Source: a bacterium (GTDB lineage Bacteria; Armatimonadota; Chthonomonadetes; Chthonomonadales; JAMCWF01). From it: a stretch of 41,494 nucleotides of DNA. Each line of letters starts with the position of its first letter. The stretch's first letter is position 1. The notes beneath the pieces are model-generated. The model saw only the letters and a list, made by a program, of their open reading frames with translations, did no database searches and was not told the DNA's origin. The stretch spans positions 52,757 to 94,250 of the forward strand of contig JAKBZR010000002.1 in the NCBI GenBank assembly GCA_021842405.1, read 5' to 3'. Shown piece by piece: positions 32,393 to 41,494 of this stretch. Made by a program: the position numbers and the translations under genes.

Positions 32393-33589
32393 ATGCCACT
32401 CAGCGCGCGAAAAGAGAACTATTTAGCCCCTTCTCAACGCCTTAATCAGTTTGTTGCCTGGATGTTCGCCTGGTCGTTCCTTTTCATTTTCATTGACGCT
32501 CCTCGCTTGTACGCCATTCAATTTAATTTTAAGTATCCTCCGAGACTTACGGAATCGCAGGTCGCCGAGCTCGGTAAACGGGCGCTACCGGTCACCTTGC
32601 TGAATGCCAGAGGTTTCATCATCACCCCCTCGCCTCAGCCACCTTCCTACCTGGATCCGAATTCCGGTGATTCCTACGACGCCACCGTTTACGGTTACAT
32701 TGATAACCCTATATTGGGAGTGACGCCGCGCTTTGCCGCCCACTGCTCGCGACTGGCTGATCTACCGCTTGCTCGAAAAACCGTCAATCTCCTTTTATTG
32801 CTTTGGTCTGAAGTTCATACACGATTGGGTTTAGATCACAACTTAAACAACCGCGTCGTGCAAGTATGGTTGACACGCGACGGACCGGCCGGCGGTGAGG
32901 AATCGGATGGCCAGGTTTTTCTAACCGGCATATTACACCCTCGCATTCCGGCCGAATGGATTCGTGAGATCGCCCATGAGTATGGGCATTTAATGCTGGC
33001 ATCGCCCTCCGGTTATTCCAAACCGGAAAGCTGGGCCAATGGAGTGTTGGGAGAGCGCCTGTTTATTCACTGGCTTGAGCAGGACGTGGAGAATAAAAAG
33101 ATCAACGCCGCTTCGTTGCCGTTTGGTGGATTAAACGACTTGAAATATTACTCCACAAGGCAAGTGAATCCGCTCATTGCCCAAGCGGAAGCAGCAGGGA
33201 TCTCCGAGCGAATACTGGCCGGACACAACTTGGCCGCCTTTAACGCCTTTACCGAGCTGATCGTAGTGATTGACCAGCAGTTCGATATGCCCACTTTGAA
33301 CGGCAGTCCGCTGACCGCATTCGATTATGAGCGCTCGCTTTTTACGGTGTTAAGCACTCGCAATGAATTCGAAATTAACTTGCCATTCGATCTATCGAGA
33401 ATGGCTCTGCTTTTGCCTAAAGGAAAATGGAGGGTGAACGGCCCCTCAACCGATATTGAATCGTCGAAACCGCGCCCTACTTTCCAACTTAATCGGGGCA
33501 ACGTCGTAACTATCCCATCGGACGGCTGGTATATCCTAAAGTGGCGAAAATCATCCAACCCCGGACGGTTGATCTTACGGAAGTTGTAG
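32393..33589 (+). CDS. Putative secreted HExxH metallopeptidase-like protein
   Basis: 398 aa. A hydrophobic N-terminal segment (VAWMFAWSFLFIFIDAPRLYA, about residues 21-41) looks like a signal peptide or anchor. The core has IREIAHEYGHLML, an HExxH zinc site (His195, Glu196, His199), followed 22 residues later by GVLGERLF with Glu221 as a possible third ligand, the gluzincin arrangement. The C-terminal region looks beta-rich (WYILKWRKSSNPGRLILRKL). I recognise no named family. A small hairpin AACCG/CGGTT lies in the 43-base gap after lon, and no Shine-Dalgarno is obvious. It is likely co-transcribed with lon and may be an extracytoplasmic peptidase; activity is not shown. Confidence 0.75.
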   Translation: MPLSARKENYLAPSQRLNQFVAWMFAWSFLFIFIDAPRLYAIQFNFKYPPRLTESQVAELGKRALPVTLLNARGFIITPSPQPPSYLDPNSGDSYDATVYGYIDNPILGVTPRFAAHCSRLADLPLARKTVNLLLLLWSEVHTRLGLDHNLNNRVVQVWLTRDGPAGGEESDGQVFLTGILHPRIPAEWIREIAHEYGHLMLASPSGYSKPESWANGVLGERLFIHWLEQDVENKKINAASLPFGGLNDLKYYSTRQVNPLIAQAEAAGISERILAGHNLAAFNAFTELIVVIDQQFDMPTLNGSPLTAFDYERSLFTVLSTRNEFEINLPFDLSRMALLLPKGKWRVNGPSTDIESSKPRPTFQLNRGNVVTIPSDGWYILKWRKSSNPGRLILRKL

Positions 33590-33667
33590 CCCTCTCTAGA
33601 ATTATGGTGAACTCATCTTTGAAACGGCATTGGCCAGTAAATACGCTCCGCTGCTCGATCTTTAGCA

Positions 33668-34984
33668 TTATCTGCCCAGTAATCTTATCAACGCTCGGGC
33701 GAGCATACTGGGATCGTGGCGCACCACATCGGTCTGGCTGATATAATCGCCCGCCACCGGTCGGAGCTCCAATGCGCGGATACGGTCGCAGTCGGGCTCC
33801 ACCAGGGTAGAGCCGGACTTTAAGTACTTATCAAGCAGCTCTTTATTAGGTCGTGCTATGTTCACCATAACGTAGTCAAATATCCGATAGTGAACGTGCC
33901 GCTGAATGGCTTTCACATGTTCGGAGGCGGCGTAGTGATCGGTTTCGCCCGGCTGGGTCATTACATTGCAGACGTAAACCTTCTTTGCCCGCGAGCGATG
34001 GATGGCGGCTGCGATCCCATCTACCAGCAGGTTTGGGATAATGCTGGTAAATACGCTGCCTGGCCCGATCACGATGAGATCGGCCAGCTCGATTGCCTCC
34101 ATCACCTCCTCCACCGGCTCCGCATTTGGGGGCTCCAATCCAATTCGCCGAATTCTTAACGGCGAGGTGGCAATCGCGGTCTCTCCCGTTATCAAACTGC
34201 CGTCCCCCATTTCAGCCTTGAGCTGTACCAGCGCCTTAGTGGATGGCAGCACTCGGCCCCTTATATTTAAAACCCGGCTGGTCTCACGAACCGCTTTCTC
34301 AAAGTCGCCACCATTTATTTCGGCCATCGCGGCAATTAAAAGATTGCCGAATGCATGATCACGCAGCCCTTCACCGTTTTGTCCGTGTCGAAACCGGTGC
34401 TGAAATAACTGAGACATGGTTGGCTCCGCATCGGCTAGAGCCATGAGGCAGTTTCGGATATCACCGGGAGCCGGAATATCGAGATCACGCCTTAGCCGGC
34501 CAGAGCTGCCACCATCGTCGGCGACCGTAACCACCGCCGTGATATTGCTGCTGTATCGCTTCAATCCGCGTAATAATGTGGAAAGGCCGGTGCCGCCGCC
34601 GATCACCACGATCTCCGGACCGGCGGCCAGCATTCGGCGCTCGAAGATTGCATTGACCAGATGAGCGCCGCCGGAAGGGCTGATTGCGCCCGTAATTGAG
34701 CTTGCGATTTCGTGCGCCGCAAAAAGAACCAGTAGAATGCCCAAAAGAATCAGCCCAATCCCCACCGGGCTGGAAAGCAATACCGAATAGATCGGGCTAT
34801 GCTTGGTAAATGGTAAGGCCCTCACGATCCGATTAGAGATGACCAGCATGTCCAGCGCTTTCCCATGAGTGAGAGCTGATATCCCCAGTTGTGCCACCAG
34901 TAGACCGATCAGACTGAGCGCGATCCATCGCTTGATCCGCATCCCTGGGTAAAACCATTTCACCGTCGTGCCTAACTTGTTCAT
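33668..34984 (-). CDS. yvcK: YvcK family protein (CofD-like) with N-terminal membrane anchor
   Basis: 438 aa. The CofD-like core starts near residue 124 with VVIGGGTGLSTLLRGLKRY, and has TVADDGGSSGRLRRDL, DIRNCLMALAD, DHAFGNLLIAAM and VIGPGSVFTSIIPNLLV. YvcK binds UDP-GlcNAc and links central carbon metabolism to cell-wall synthesis in Bacillus and mycobacteria. Here about 90 residues precede the core, with two hydrophobic segments (WIALSLIGLLVAQLGISAL and GIGLILLGILLVLFAAHEI), so the protein is membrane-tethered, unlike the soluble B. subtilis protein. The ATG overlaps the rapZ stop (ATGA). Confidence 0.95.
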   Translation of the reverse strand: MNKLGTTVKWFYPGMRIKRWIALSLIGLLVAQLGISALTHGKALDMLVISNRIVRALPFTKHSPIYSVLLSSPVGIGLILLGILLVLFAAHEIASSITGAISPSGGAHLVNAIFERRMLAAGPEIVVIGGGTGLSTLLRGLKRYSSNITAVVTVADDGGSSGRLRRDLDIPAPGDIRNCLMALADAEPTMSQLFQHRFRHGQNGEGLRDHAFGNLLIAAMAEINGGDFEKAVRETSRVLNIRGRVLPSTKALVQLKAEMGDGSLITGETAIATSPLRIRRIGLEPPNAEPVEEVMEAIELADLIVIGPGSVFTSIIPNLLVDGIAAAIHRSRAKKVYVCNVMTQPGETDHYAASEHVKAIQRHVHYRIFDYVMVNIARPNKELLDKYLKSGSTLVEPDCDRIRALELRPVAGDYISQTDVVRHDPSMLARALIRLLGR

Positions 34985-35865
34985 TTGCGCCTTTCGTTCA
35001 GTTTGAGATCGCGGGCCAGGTCACGATGCCGCAGCACAACCTTCCACTTTTTCTCCTTGAGGTACTCAAAAAGATCCATGGCCAAGCTGACGGAACGATG
35101 GCGTCCACCGGTGCATCCGATCGCAATGGTTACATAAGCCTTTCCTTCGCGAGTGTACTGATCTAAGGCCATCCCCACCAGATCCTGCACTTTTTGATAA
35201 AAAGGGGATGTGTTTGGATCCTGGGCGATGAATTGGCGCACCGCCGGGGCGGTTCCATCTAGGCGAGAAAGCTCAGGAACGTAGTAGGGATTCGCAAGGA
35301 AGCGCACATCAAACATCAAATCGGCATCGGCCGGCACCCCATATTTAAACCCAAACGACTCAATTAGCACTCGCGGCCCGAAGCCGACCACCGGATTCAA
35401 CAGGGAAATAATCGCATTTCGGAGATCACCGGTTCGAAAGTCGGTGGTATCTATCAAACAATCGGCGATCTCACGCAGATCAGCCAGCATATTCCGTTCG
35501 GCGAAGATCGCTTTCGATACGCCGTCGGTTCCGGGAAAATAGAGCGGATGGGTGCGCCTTGTCTCTTTAAAACGCCTCAGCAGCACCTCATCGCTGGAAT
35601 CCAGAAATATAAGGGTGATACGGACGCCGAGGTCTTTAAGCCGAATGAGTTCCGGTCTTAAAAACAAGAGATCGCGACCAGCCCGTGAATCGATGCCGGT
35701 TGCAACTCGTGAATGCCGGCTTGATTTGGAGACATCAAGAAGTGTTCGGAGCATCCGCGGGGGTAGGTTATCAATCGCGTAATATCCCATATCCTCCAGG
35801 ATATGCAGCGCGGTTGATTTGCCTGCGCCCGACATTCCCGTTACAATGACCAGTCGAAAATTCAC
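34981..35865 (-). CDS. rapZ: RapZ/YvcJ-family nucleotide-binding protein
   Basis: 294 aa. Walker A GMSGAGKST at residues 10-18, MGYYAIDNLPP, THPLYFPGTDGVSKAI, and the C-terminal domain with FGFKYGVPADADLMFDVRFL and IGCTGGRHRSVSLAM. In E. coli RapZ guides RNase E to GlmZ sRNA and senses GlcN6P; in Bacillus the homologue is a GTP/ATPase next to yvcK. The start is GTG 35865, four bases after the preceding stop. Its neighbour yvcK overlaps by four bases, so the two products are probably made in step, consistent with linked cell-envelope metabolism. Confidence 0.97.
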   Translation of the reverse strand: MNFRLVIVTGMSGAGKSTALHILEDMGYYAIDNLPPRMLRTLLDVSKSSRHSRVATGIDSRAGRDLLFLRPELIRLKDLGVRITLIFLDSSDEVLLRRFKETRRTHPLYFPGTDGVSKAIFAERNMLADLREIADCLIDTTDFRTGDLRNAIISLLNPVVGFGPRVLIESFGFKYGVPADADLMFDVRFLANPYYVPELSRLDGTAPAVRQFIAQDPNTSPFYQKVQDLVGMALDQYTREGKAYVTIAIGCTGGRHRSVSLAMDLFEYLKEKKWKVVLRHRDLARDLKLNERRK

Positions 35866-35869
35866 CGCT

Positions 35870-36223
35870 TTAAATCCGATTGTTTAAAATGTAATTGAGC
35901 AACCAGCCCACGAAGCCCATTAAGAGGGAGCCTTCTAAGCTGGCCAACGCGCTTTCCACTCGAAATCCGGGCAGAAAAAGGCCGGAGCCGACCAACCAGA
36001 AAAGAAATGCATTGATCACAAAGGAAAATAGGCCAAACGTCATACAATTGAGGGGAAAGGTAAATAGTTTTAGGATCGGCCGGATAAAAGCGTTGACAAA
36101 GCCCAGCAAAATCGCCGCCTCAACCGCGGCAAGCAAACTGGTTACCTTCACTCCCGGCACGATCCACGAAACTACCAGCAGGGCAAAAACGCTTACGACG
36201 AACCGGATCAGCCATTTTCTCAA
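35870..36223 (-). CDS. Phage holin family 4-type small membrane protein (YvlD-like)
   Basis: 117 aa with four hydrophobic segments (RFVVSVFALLVVSWIVPGV, VTSLLAAVEAAILLGFVNAF, MTFGLFSFVINAFLFWLVG, GSLLMGFVGWLLNYIL). The NAFIRPILKLFTFPLN segment is the PF04020 signature. Despite the family name, chromosomal members are not phage genes; they are small membrane proteins of unknown function. The chosen TTG start at 36223 lies one base after the uvrC stop, with GGAGAG about 11 bases upstream inside uvrC; ATG 36250 would overlap uvrC by 26 bases. It separates uvrC from rapZ in the otherwise conserved gene order. Confidence 0.85.
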   Translation of the reverse strand: MRKWLIRFVVSVFALLVVSWIVPGVKVTSLLAAVEAAILLGFVNAFIRPILKLFTFPLNCMTFGLFSFVINAFLFWLVGSGLFLPGFRVESALASLEGSLLMGFVGWLLNYILNNRI

Positions 36224-36224
36224 C

Positions 36225-38078
36225 TTAACTTGCTCTCTCCTTTTTTTCATCGTCCTCAGGATGTAAATAGCGGTAAAGCTTTTCCGCCGCCGGCCTAGAC
36301 ATCTTTTCAGTGCTGGCCAACTCGTCCAGCATGGCCGCTCGCAAACCATCCAGCGATCCAAATCGGCGAATTAACTCCTTGCGGCGCACTGCACCGATGC
36401 CGGAAACCTCATCGAGTTTTGAGAAGGATTGCCGCGCCGACCGTATTTTTCGATGATAAGTGAGAGCAAAACGATGCGCCTCATCCCGAATGCGTTGAAC
36501 CAGATGCAGTTCGGCCGAGCCGCGTGGCAAAATCACTGGATCGCTTCGGTCGGGTATGAATAGGTACTCGAACTGCTTGGCTAGACCAGCGGCCGGCAAA
36601 TGGATTTTCAAATCTTCCATTGCAGCGAGTGCCGACGAGAGTTGCCCTTTCCCCCCGTCCACGATGATCAGATCGGGCATGCGGGCAAATTTAGGGTTAT
36701 CCTTTTGCGATTCGCCCAGTCGCCGCGTGATCACCTCACGCATCATCGCGAAATCATCCGGCGTCTCTTCATGCCATCTTATTTTAAATCGCCGGTACTC
36801 GCTCTTCGCCATCTCTCCCCCTTCACAGACGACCATCGAGGCGACCGGCGCGGAACCTTGAAAATTGGAAATATCGAAGCATTCGATCCGTTGAGGGGGA
36901 TTGGATAGCCCGATCGCCTCCGCGAGTTGGAGAAGTGAGCGCTGGTTCCTTGCCTCTTTATCCCGTTGATCCATCATGATCTGCTCGATCGCCAGTTTGG
37001 CATTTTCAGTCGCCATATCCACCAGCCTTTTCCGTTCGCCCCGCTTTGGTGTCAGCAGCTCCACCTTTGATGCTCGGCGGCCTCGCAGCCAGCTTTCGAT
37101 GATCTGACTCTCCTCAATTTCGACCGGCAGCAGCACCTCACTGGGGATCGAGGTGGCGGTCTGATAAAATTGTTTGATAAACTCCTGCACCGCAATGGCC
37201 GGCGATTCGCCGTTCACCCCGTCCAGAATGAAGTGGCGCTGTCCGACCAATCGCCCACCCCGAACATAAAACATTTGAACGCAGGCGCTTTCGTTTTCAG
37301 CCACCATCGCCACTACATCCTGGTCCACTGCTCGCTCCGAGATCACCTTTTGGCGCTCCATCAACTCTTCCAGTGCCGATAACTGATCCCGCAAGCGGGC
37401 GGCTTGCTCGAATCGGAGCTCCTCAGATGCTCGCTCCATCTGGCTGCGCAGATCCCTCGCCAACCGGCTTTGCTTCCCCTCCAGAAACGCAATCAGGTCG
37501 TTTACGGAACGGCGGTACTCCTCTCCGTTGGCCAGACCGGCACAAGGCGCCAAACACTGACCCAGGTGATAATACAGACATGGCTTTTGAACCGGCCGCC
37601 CGTCAAACTTTTTGCCGCACGTAACGATTGGAAAAATGCGATTCATCAAGTCCATCGTAGCATAAATGGCGCGGGTGCCGGTGTAGGGACCGAAATAACG
37701 GTTGCCATCCGACTTCATGTGGCGGGTCACAATCATTCTGGGGAACGGTTCGCTGGTCGTCACGCATAGGTAAGGATATTGCTTGTCATCTCGCAGGCGC
37801 ACATTGAAATAAGGGCGATACCGCTTAATTAAATTGCACTCCAGCACCAGCGCTTCCAACTCCGATTCGGTCACCAGGAACTCAAGGTCATGCACGCTGC
37901 GAACCAATCGGGCCACTTTGAGCGTGAGATTTGCTGAAGGCTGGAAGTAGGAGCGCACCCGCGAGCGGAGGCTGACCCCCTTTCCGATGTAGAGCACCTC
38001 CCCATTTTCCCCTTTGAATAGGTAAACGCCCGGCTTGGCCGGCAAATTTTGCAGCTTTGCGCTCAGCTTGTCGTTCAC
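36225..38078 (-). CDS. uvrC: Excinuclease ABC subunit C
   Basis: 617-aa nuclease of nucleotide excision repair. The N-terminal GIY-YIG domain ([19 protein letters not shown]) makes the 3' incision, the UVR motif ([20 protein letters not shown], about residue 220) binds UvrB, and the RNase H-like domain with [20 protein letters not shown] and [17 protein letters not shown] makes the 5' incision. A helix-hairpin-helix pair ([20 protein letters not shown]) ends it. Length is normal. The GTG start overlaps the uvrA TGA (GTGA), so the two subunits are translationally coupled. Confidence 0.97.
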   Translation of the reverse strand: MNDKLSAKLQNLPAKPGVYLFKGENGEVLYIGKGVSLRSRVRSYFQPSANLTLKVARLVRSVHDLEFLVTESELEALVLECNLIKRYRPYFNVRLRDDKQYPYLCVTTSEPFPRMIVTRHMKSDGNRYFGPYTGTRAIYATMDLMNRIFPIVTCGKKFDGRPVQKPCLYYHLGQCLAPCAGLANGEEYRRSVNDLIAFLEGKQSRLARDLRSQMERASEELRFEQAARLRDQLSALEELMERQKVISERAVDQDVVAMVAENESACVQMFYVRGGRLVGQRHFILDGVNGESPAIAVQEFIKQFYQTATSIPSEVLLPVEIEESQIIESWLRGRRASKVELLTPKRGERKRLVDMATENAKLAIEQIMMDQRDKEARNQRSLLQLAEAIGLSNPPQRIECFDISNFQGSAPVASMVVCEGGEMAKSEYRRFKIRWHEETPDDFAMMREVITRRLGESQKDNPKFARMPDLIIVDGGKGQLSSALAAMEDLKIHLPAAGLAKQFEYLFIPDRSDPVILPRGSAELHLVQRIRDEAHRFALTYHRKIRSARQSFSKLDEVSGIGAVRRKELIRRFGSLDGLRAAMLDELASTEKMSRPAAEKLYRYLHPEDDEKKERAS

Positions 38079-40978
38079 CGAGACGCCTCCAACGCAACTC
38101 CATCCTTTTCTGCAACCACTGCCCGGTTTTCCTGTTTTTGCAGCATCCGCCGAATAAAACGACCGGTGTAACTCCCCTCCACTGCAGCCACCTCTTCCGG
38201 TGTCCCGGTCGCTACAACACGGCCTCCCGCATCGCCGCCTTCCGGACCCAGATCAATGATGTAATCGGCGGTCTTGATGACATCTAAATTATGCTCAATC
38301 ACGATGACGGTATTGCCGGCGTCCACCAGCCGATTTAATATGTCTAACAGCTTTTCAATGTCAGCGAAATGCAGGCCGGTCGTCGGCTCATCTAAAATAT
38401 AAAGGGTACGGCCGGTACTGCGCCGGCTCAGTTCGGTAGCCAGCTTAACCCGCTGAGCTTCGCCTCCAGATAGGGTGGTTGCCGGTTGCCCCAATCGAAT
38501 GTAGTCCAGCCCCACGTCATGCAGGGTTTCAAGCTTCCGACGTATGCGCGGAATTGGGTTGAAAAACTCCAGCGCCTCCGCCACCGTCATGCCCAGCACA
38601 TCGTAGATGTTTTTCCCCTTGTATTCCACCTCCAGTGTCTCGCGATTGTAGCGCTTTCCTTTGCACACCTCGCAGGCGACATAGACATCGGGCAAAAAGT
38701 GCATCTCGATTTTAATGATGCCGTCTCCCCGACACGCTTCGCATCGGCCACCCTTCACATTGAAAGAAAACCGCCCCGGCTCATATCCGCGGGCGCGCGC
38801 CTCCGCCGTCATCGAGAACAGCTCGCGAACTAAGTCAAACGTTCCGGTGTAGGTTGCCGGGTTGCTGCGCGGAGTGCGGCCGATCGGTGACTGGTCAATA
38901 TCAACGATCTTGTCAATCTGATCAACGCCTTCGATGGCGTCGTGCGCACCATAGATATGGTTGGTGCCATTGATTTCGTTGGTTAAGCTAGGATAGAGCG
39001 TCTCCTGAATGAGGGTGGACTTACCCGATCCGGATAGGCCGGTCACGCAGATAAACACTCCCAGCGGGAAGGTCACCGATATATTTTTTAAATTGTTTTG
39101 CCTCGCATTAACGATCGTAATTCGGGCCGAGTCCGGTTTGCGTCTCATGGCCGGAATTTTGATCTCGCGAATGCCGGCCAGATACTGCCCCGTCAGTGAT
39201 TCGGGGGTTGAAATCACATCCTGCACCGTTCCGTGAGCCACCACCCGACCACCTTTCTCACCGGCGCCCGGCCCAATGTCAATGAGGTGATCGGCGGCCA
39301 GCATCGTCTCTTCATCATGCTCCACCACAATAATCGTATTTCCAAGGTCTCTCAACTGCTGAAGGGTAGCCAACAGCTTGAAATTATCCCGTTGGTGAAG
39401 CCCGATGCTCGGCTCATCCAAAATGTAAAGCACGCCCATCAATCCGGAACCGATCTGAGTAGCCAATCGGATTCGTTGAGCTTCGCCACCAGCCAACGTG
39501 GCGGCCGGGCGGTCCAGCGTCAAATAGCTCAATCCGACATTGACCAGGAAACCCAATCGGGTGCGTATTTCTTTAATGATTTGGTGAGCGATCAGCTCAT
39601 CCCGCGCCGACAAATGAAGATCGTTAAAGAGGCGATCCGCCTCCTCAATCGAAAGAGCGGCGACTTGGGCGATATTCATCTCACCGATCGTAACCGCCAA
39701 CGATTCCTTTTTCAATCGAGTCCCATTGCAAGCGGGACAGGGATGAGCGGTGCGATATTGCTCCATATCTTCACGGATTTGTTCCGAGCTGGTCTCTTGA
39801 TACCGGCGCTCCATCATTTTTATCACACCGGGCCAATCCGCATCGTAAGTCCGGGCTCGATTATCTCCCCAACGACTACGAAAAGTAATTGTAACCGGTT
39901 CTGGAGAGCCATACAGAAGGATATCTTTTATTTTTGCAGGCAGCTTCTTAAACGGGATCGCAAGGCTCAATCCATACTGCTTTGACAGCCCATTCAGCAG
40001 TGCTGATGTATACTCGTGGTACCCCGCCTCCCCCTTCCGAGCTAGCAAAGAAACCAGCGCCCCTTCGTTGATAGAAAGATCTGGGCTGGGTATCAAGCGA
40101 TCGGGATCAAACTCGATATGGACACCCAGCCCGTGGCACTCCGGGCAGGCGCCGTAGGGGCTGTTGAACGAAAATGAGCGCGGCGCGATCTCCTCCAAGC
40201 TCACACCGCATACCACGCAGGCAAAGCTTTCAGAAAATACCAACTCCTCGCCGCCGATGAATTCCACTCCGACGACACCTTTGCCCATTTTAAGCGATGT
40301 TTCGAGACTGTCTGCCAGGCGGCGCTCAATGTCGGGCTTTAGAATCAGACGGTCTACCACCACATCAATCCAGTGATTCTTGTACCGATCCATCTCAGGT
40401 AAATCGGACTCAGTCAGGTCTATCACTGATTTGTCCACTCGAATACGGCTGAATCCGGAGCGCCGGATATCTTCCATCTCTTTGCGAAATTCGCCCTTAC
40501 GGCCCCTGACCAACGGCGCAAGTATCTGGAATCGCGATCCGGCTTCACGGGATAAGACCTGATCCACAATCTGCTCTATCGTCTGCTGGCTGATCGGTCT
40601 TCCGCAATTGGGGCAATGCGGCTTGCCGATCCGGGCAAAAAGAAGACGGAGGTAGTCATAAATCTCGGTTACGGTGGCTACGGTGGAGCGCGGATTCTTG
40701 GTGGTGGACTTTTGATCAATGGAAACGGCCGGCGAAAGACCTTCAATGTAGTCCACATCCGGCTTTTGCATCTGGCCCAAAAATTGGCGAGCGTAGGCGG
40801 AGAGCGATTCCACATAGCGGCGCTGCCCTTCCGCAAATATGGTGTCAAAGGCGAGGCTGGATTTTCCACTGCCGGACAGACCGGTAATGACAACCAGCTT
40901 ATCGCGAGGAATGTCTATATCAATGTTTTTAAGGTTGTGTTCACGAGCACCCCGAATTCGTATTGAATCGAGCGGCAT
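38075..40978 (-). CDS. uvrA: Excinuclease ABC subunit A
   Basis: 967 aa from ATG 40978, eight bases after GAGGG; a longer frame to 41050 reaches past the promoter. UvrA is the dimeric ATPase that finds damaged DNA and loads UvrB. Two ABC modules show Walker A motifs ([20 protein letters not shown] and [13 protein letters not shown]) and signature motifs ([18 protein letters not shown] and [16 protein letters not shown]). Zinc sites are CVVC … CPEC and CEAC … CEVC. An upstream CPNC is also present. No uvrB is in the window. It is the first gene of the uvrA-uvrC-yvlD-rapZ-yvcK row. Confidence 0.97.
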   Translation of the reverse strand: MPLDSIRIRGAREHNLKNIDIDIPRDKLVVITGLSGSGKSSLAFDTIFAEGQRRYVESLSAYARQFLGQMQKPDVDYIEGLSPAVSIDQKSTTKNPRSTVATVTEIYDYLRLLFARIGKPHCPNCGRPISQQTIEQIVDQVLSREAGSRFQILAPLVRGRKGEFRKEMEDIRRSGFSRIRVDKSVIDLTESDLPEMDRYKNHWIDVVVDRLILKPDIERRLADSLETSLKMGKGVVGVEFIGGEELVFSESFACVVCGVSLEEIAPRSFSFNSPYGACPECHGLGVHIEFDPDRLIPSPDLSINEGALVSLLARKGEAGYHEYTSALLNGLSKQYGLSLAIPFKKLPAKIKDILLYGSPEPVTITFRSRWGDNRARTYDADWPGVIKMMERRYQETSSEQIREDMEQYRTAHPCPACNGTRLKKESLAVTIGEMNIAQVAALSIEEADRLFNDLHLSARDELIAHQIIKEIRTRLGFLVNVGLSYLTLDRPAATLAGGEAQRIRLATQIGSGLMGVLYILDEPSIGLHQRDNFKLLATLQQLRDLGNTIIVVEHDEETMLAADHLIDIGPGAGEKGGRVVAHGTVQDVISTPESLTGQYLAGIREIKIPAMRRKPDSARITIVNARQNNLKNISVTFPLGVFICVTGLSGSGKSTLIQETLYPSLTNEINGTNHIYGAHDAIEGVDQIDKIVDIDQSPIGRTPRSNPATYTGTFDLVRELFSMTAEARARGYEPGRFSFNVKGGRCEACRGDGIIKIEMHFLPDVYVACEVCKGKRYNRETLEVEYKGKNIYDVLGMTVAEALEFFNPIPRIRRKLETLHDVGLDYIRLGQPATTLSGGEAQRVKLATELSRRSTGRTLYILDEPTTGLHFADIEKLLDILNRLVDAGNTVIVIEHNLDVIKTADYIIDLGPEGGDAGGRVVATGTPEEVAAVEGSYTGRFIRRMLQKQENRAVVAEKDGVALEASR

Positions 40979-41016
40979 TGTCAAACCCTCACTCAATCGT
41001 CGTTTCGACTCAATCG

Positions 41017-41047
41017 ATTCTAGCATATTGCAAGTTTTCACCGCCAA
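41017..41047 (-). promoter_or_regulatory. Possible uvrA promoter with extended -10
   Basis: On the minus strand, TGCTAGAAT (an extended -10, TAGAAT at 41017-41022) follows TTGGCG (41042-41047) by 19 bases. The -35 is weak and the spacing long, as expected for an extended -10 promoter. No LexA-type SOS box known to me is visible. Confidence 0.5.
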
Positions 41048-41060
41048 CACTTCGATGAAA

Positions 41061-41494
41061 GTAAGATTTCAGTTTTATGGGAATGATTTTCGTTCGCGCC
41101 CACCCCAGCATTCCCCTAGTACTGCAATGTTATCGGGGAATCAATCTACTAGCCTGCGAGCTGCCTCAGAGCCGCGAGCGTGAGCAAGCGTACACACTGA
41201 CTGTTTATGCCTAACGATAATCCCATTCTCGTTCTCCACGTCATCACCCGACCGGTTAACGGGGGCGCGCAGCAGAACACGATCGCCAACGTGCTAATGC
41301 TATACCGCTCCGCTCGCTCACGCTCGCGGCTCCGCCCTCAGCATTCCCCTAGTACTGCAATGTTGTCTGGGAATCAATCCCTGTCTTCCCAAGCCCTCTC
41401 CCAGGATCGGCAAAGAGTAGGAGGGAGCGCCTGCTGCCTAAATTACCCAGAAAACTGAACTCATTCGGCTACTCTTCCGTCGTTTCAAGGTTGG
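41061..41494. mobile_element. Composite repeat related to the 174-bp MITE
   Basis: The left end GTAAGATTTCAG (41061-41072) and the right end CTGAACTCATTC (41455-41466) match the ends of the element at 19926-20099, as do GGGAATGATTTTCGTTCG and TAAATTACCCAGA next to them. Inside, a 42-base block beginning CAGCATTCCCCTAGTACTGC occurs twice (from 41105 and from 41339). A 17-bp inverted repeat (GAGCCGCGAGCGTGAGC and its complement) lies between them. No flanking target duplication is seen. A glycosyltransferase fragment lies in the middle. Confidence 0.7.
41207..41309 (+). pseudogene. 5' fragment of a GT4-family glycosyltransferase
   Basis: The ATG at 41207 opens MPNDNPILVLHVITRPVNG and continues GGAQQNTIANVLML, the typical first strand and glycine turn (LHVITR…GGAQ-x-N) of a GT4 enzyme. 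After about 34 codons the frame runs into the repeat sequence (YRSARSRSRLRP encoded by a palindromic unit) and loses any resemblance. No ribosome-binding site is clear. It is either a gene interrupted by the repeat or a captured fragment; the rest may lie beyond the window. Confidence 0.7.

Noticed and set aside
35870-36223. Prophage lysis gene
   Set aside because: The holin family 4 name is historical; the gene is embedded in a housekeeping row with no phage genes nearby.
40979-41050. 24-residue N-terminal extension of UvrA
   Set aside because: It would begin upstream of the probable -10 box; [16 protein letters not shown] is the normal UvrA start and has GAGGG before it.

Overview
The window looks like chromosomal DNA of a free-living diderm bacterium. 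The gene set is a mix: SMC-ScpAB, a uvrA-uvrC-rapZ-yvcK cluster, Lon with Hsp20, a Wza-type polysaccharide export protein, very large secreted sugar-active proteins with FN3 and LamG domains, and DUF4159-type proteins. Together these suggest a deep-branching lineage such as Armatimonadota, but no gene here proves that assignment. Base composition is moderately GC-rich. Promoters often match the sigma-70 consensus closely, and TTG and GTG starts are common.

Layout. 21-4644: four tandem GT4 glycosyltransferases (+), the end of an exopolysaccharide cluster. 4645-5169: a gene-poor stretch and tRNA-Val(CAC) on the minus strand. 5447-8494: an ammonium transporter and an N-acyl-D-amino-acid deacylase (+). 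8665-8883: a possible small membrane protein (-). 9353-15373: two large secreted proteins resembling glycoside hydrolases (-). 15591-17547: a DUF4159 / DUF4175-like pair (-), bracketed by two copies of one MITE family. 18126-19854: thioredoxin-like protein, ArsP-type permease and ArsR regulator (-). 19926-20099: a 174-bp MITE with perfect 8-bp target duplications. 20384-23286: two cyclophilins, an acylphosphatase and an orphan solute-binding lipoprotein, all overlapping (+). 23403-24044: a DnaA domain I-like protein (-). 24235-25563: polysaccharide export protein (+), followed by a LacI remnant. 26141-27109: aldo/keto reductase (+). 27212-28584: scpB and scpA (-). 28692-33589: a proteostasis row of TPR protein, Hsp20, Lon and a putative HExxH peptidase (+). 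33668-40978: uvrA, uvrC, a small membrane protein, rapZ and yvcK (- strand, tightly packed). 41061-41494: repeat sequence holding the 5' fragment of another glycosyltransferase.

How the parts fit together. Exopolysaccharide synthesis and export (GT4 row, Wza-like protein, GT fragment) and polysaccharide degradation (the two secreted proteins) form one surface-carbohydrate theme. Lon, Hsp20, the TPR protein, the HExxH protein and the cyclophilins form a protein-quality-control theme. The uvr/rapZ/yvcK row and ScpAB are housekeeping. The most distinctive structure in the window is its population of small non-autonomous inverted-repeat elements. One supplies a stop codon to its neighbour, one abuts the arsR promoter, and one is joined to a truncated glycosyltransferase. 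I saw no CRISPR array, no prophage, no complete transposase gene and no clear defence system.
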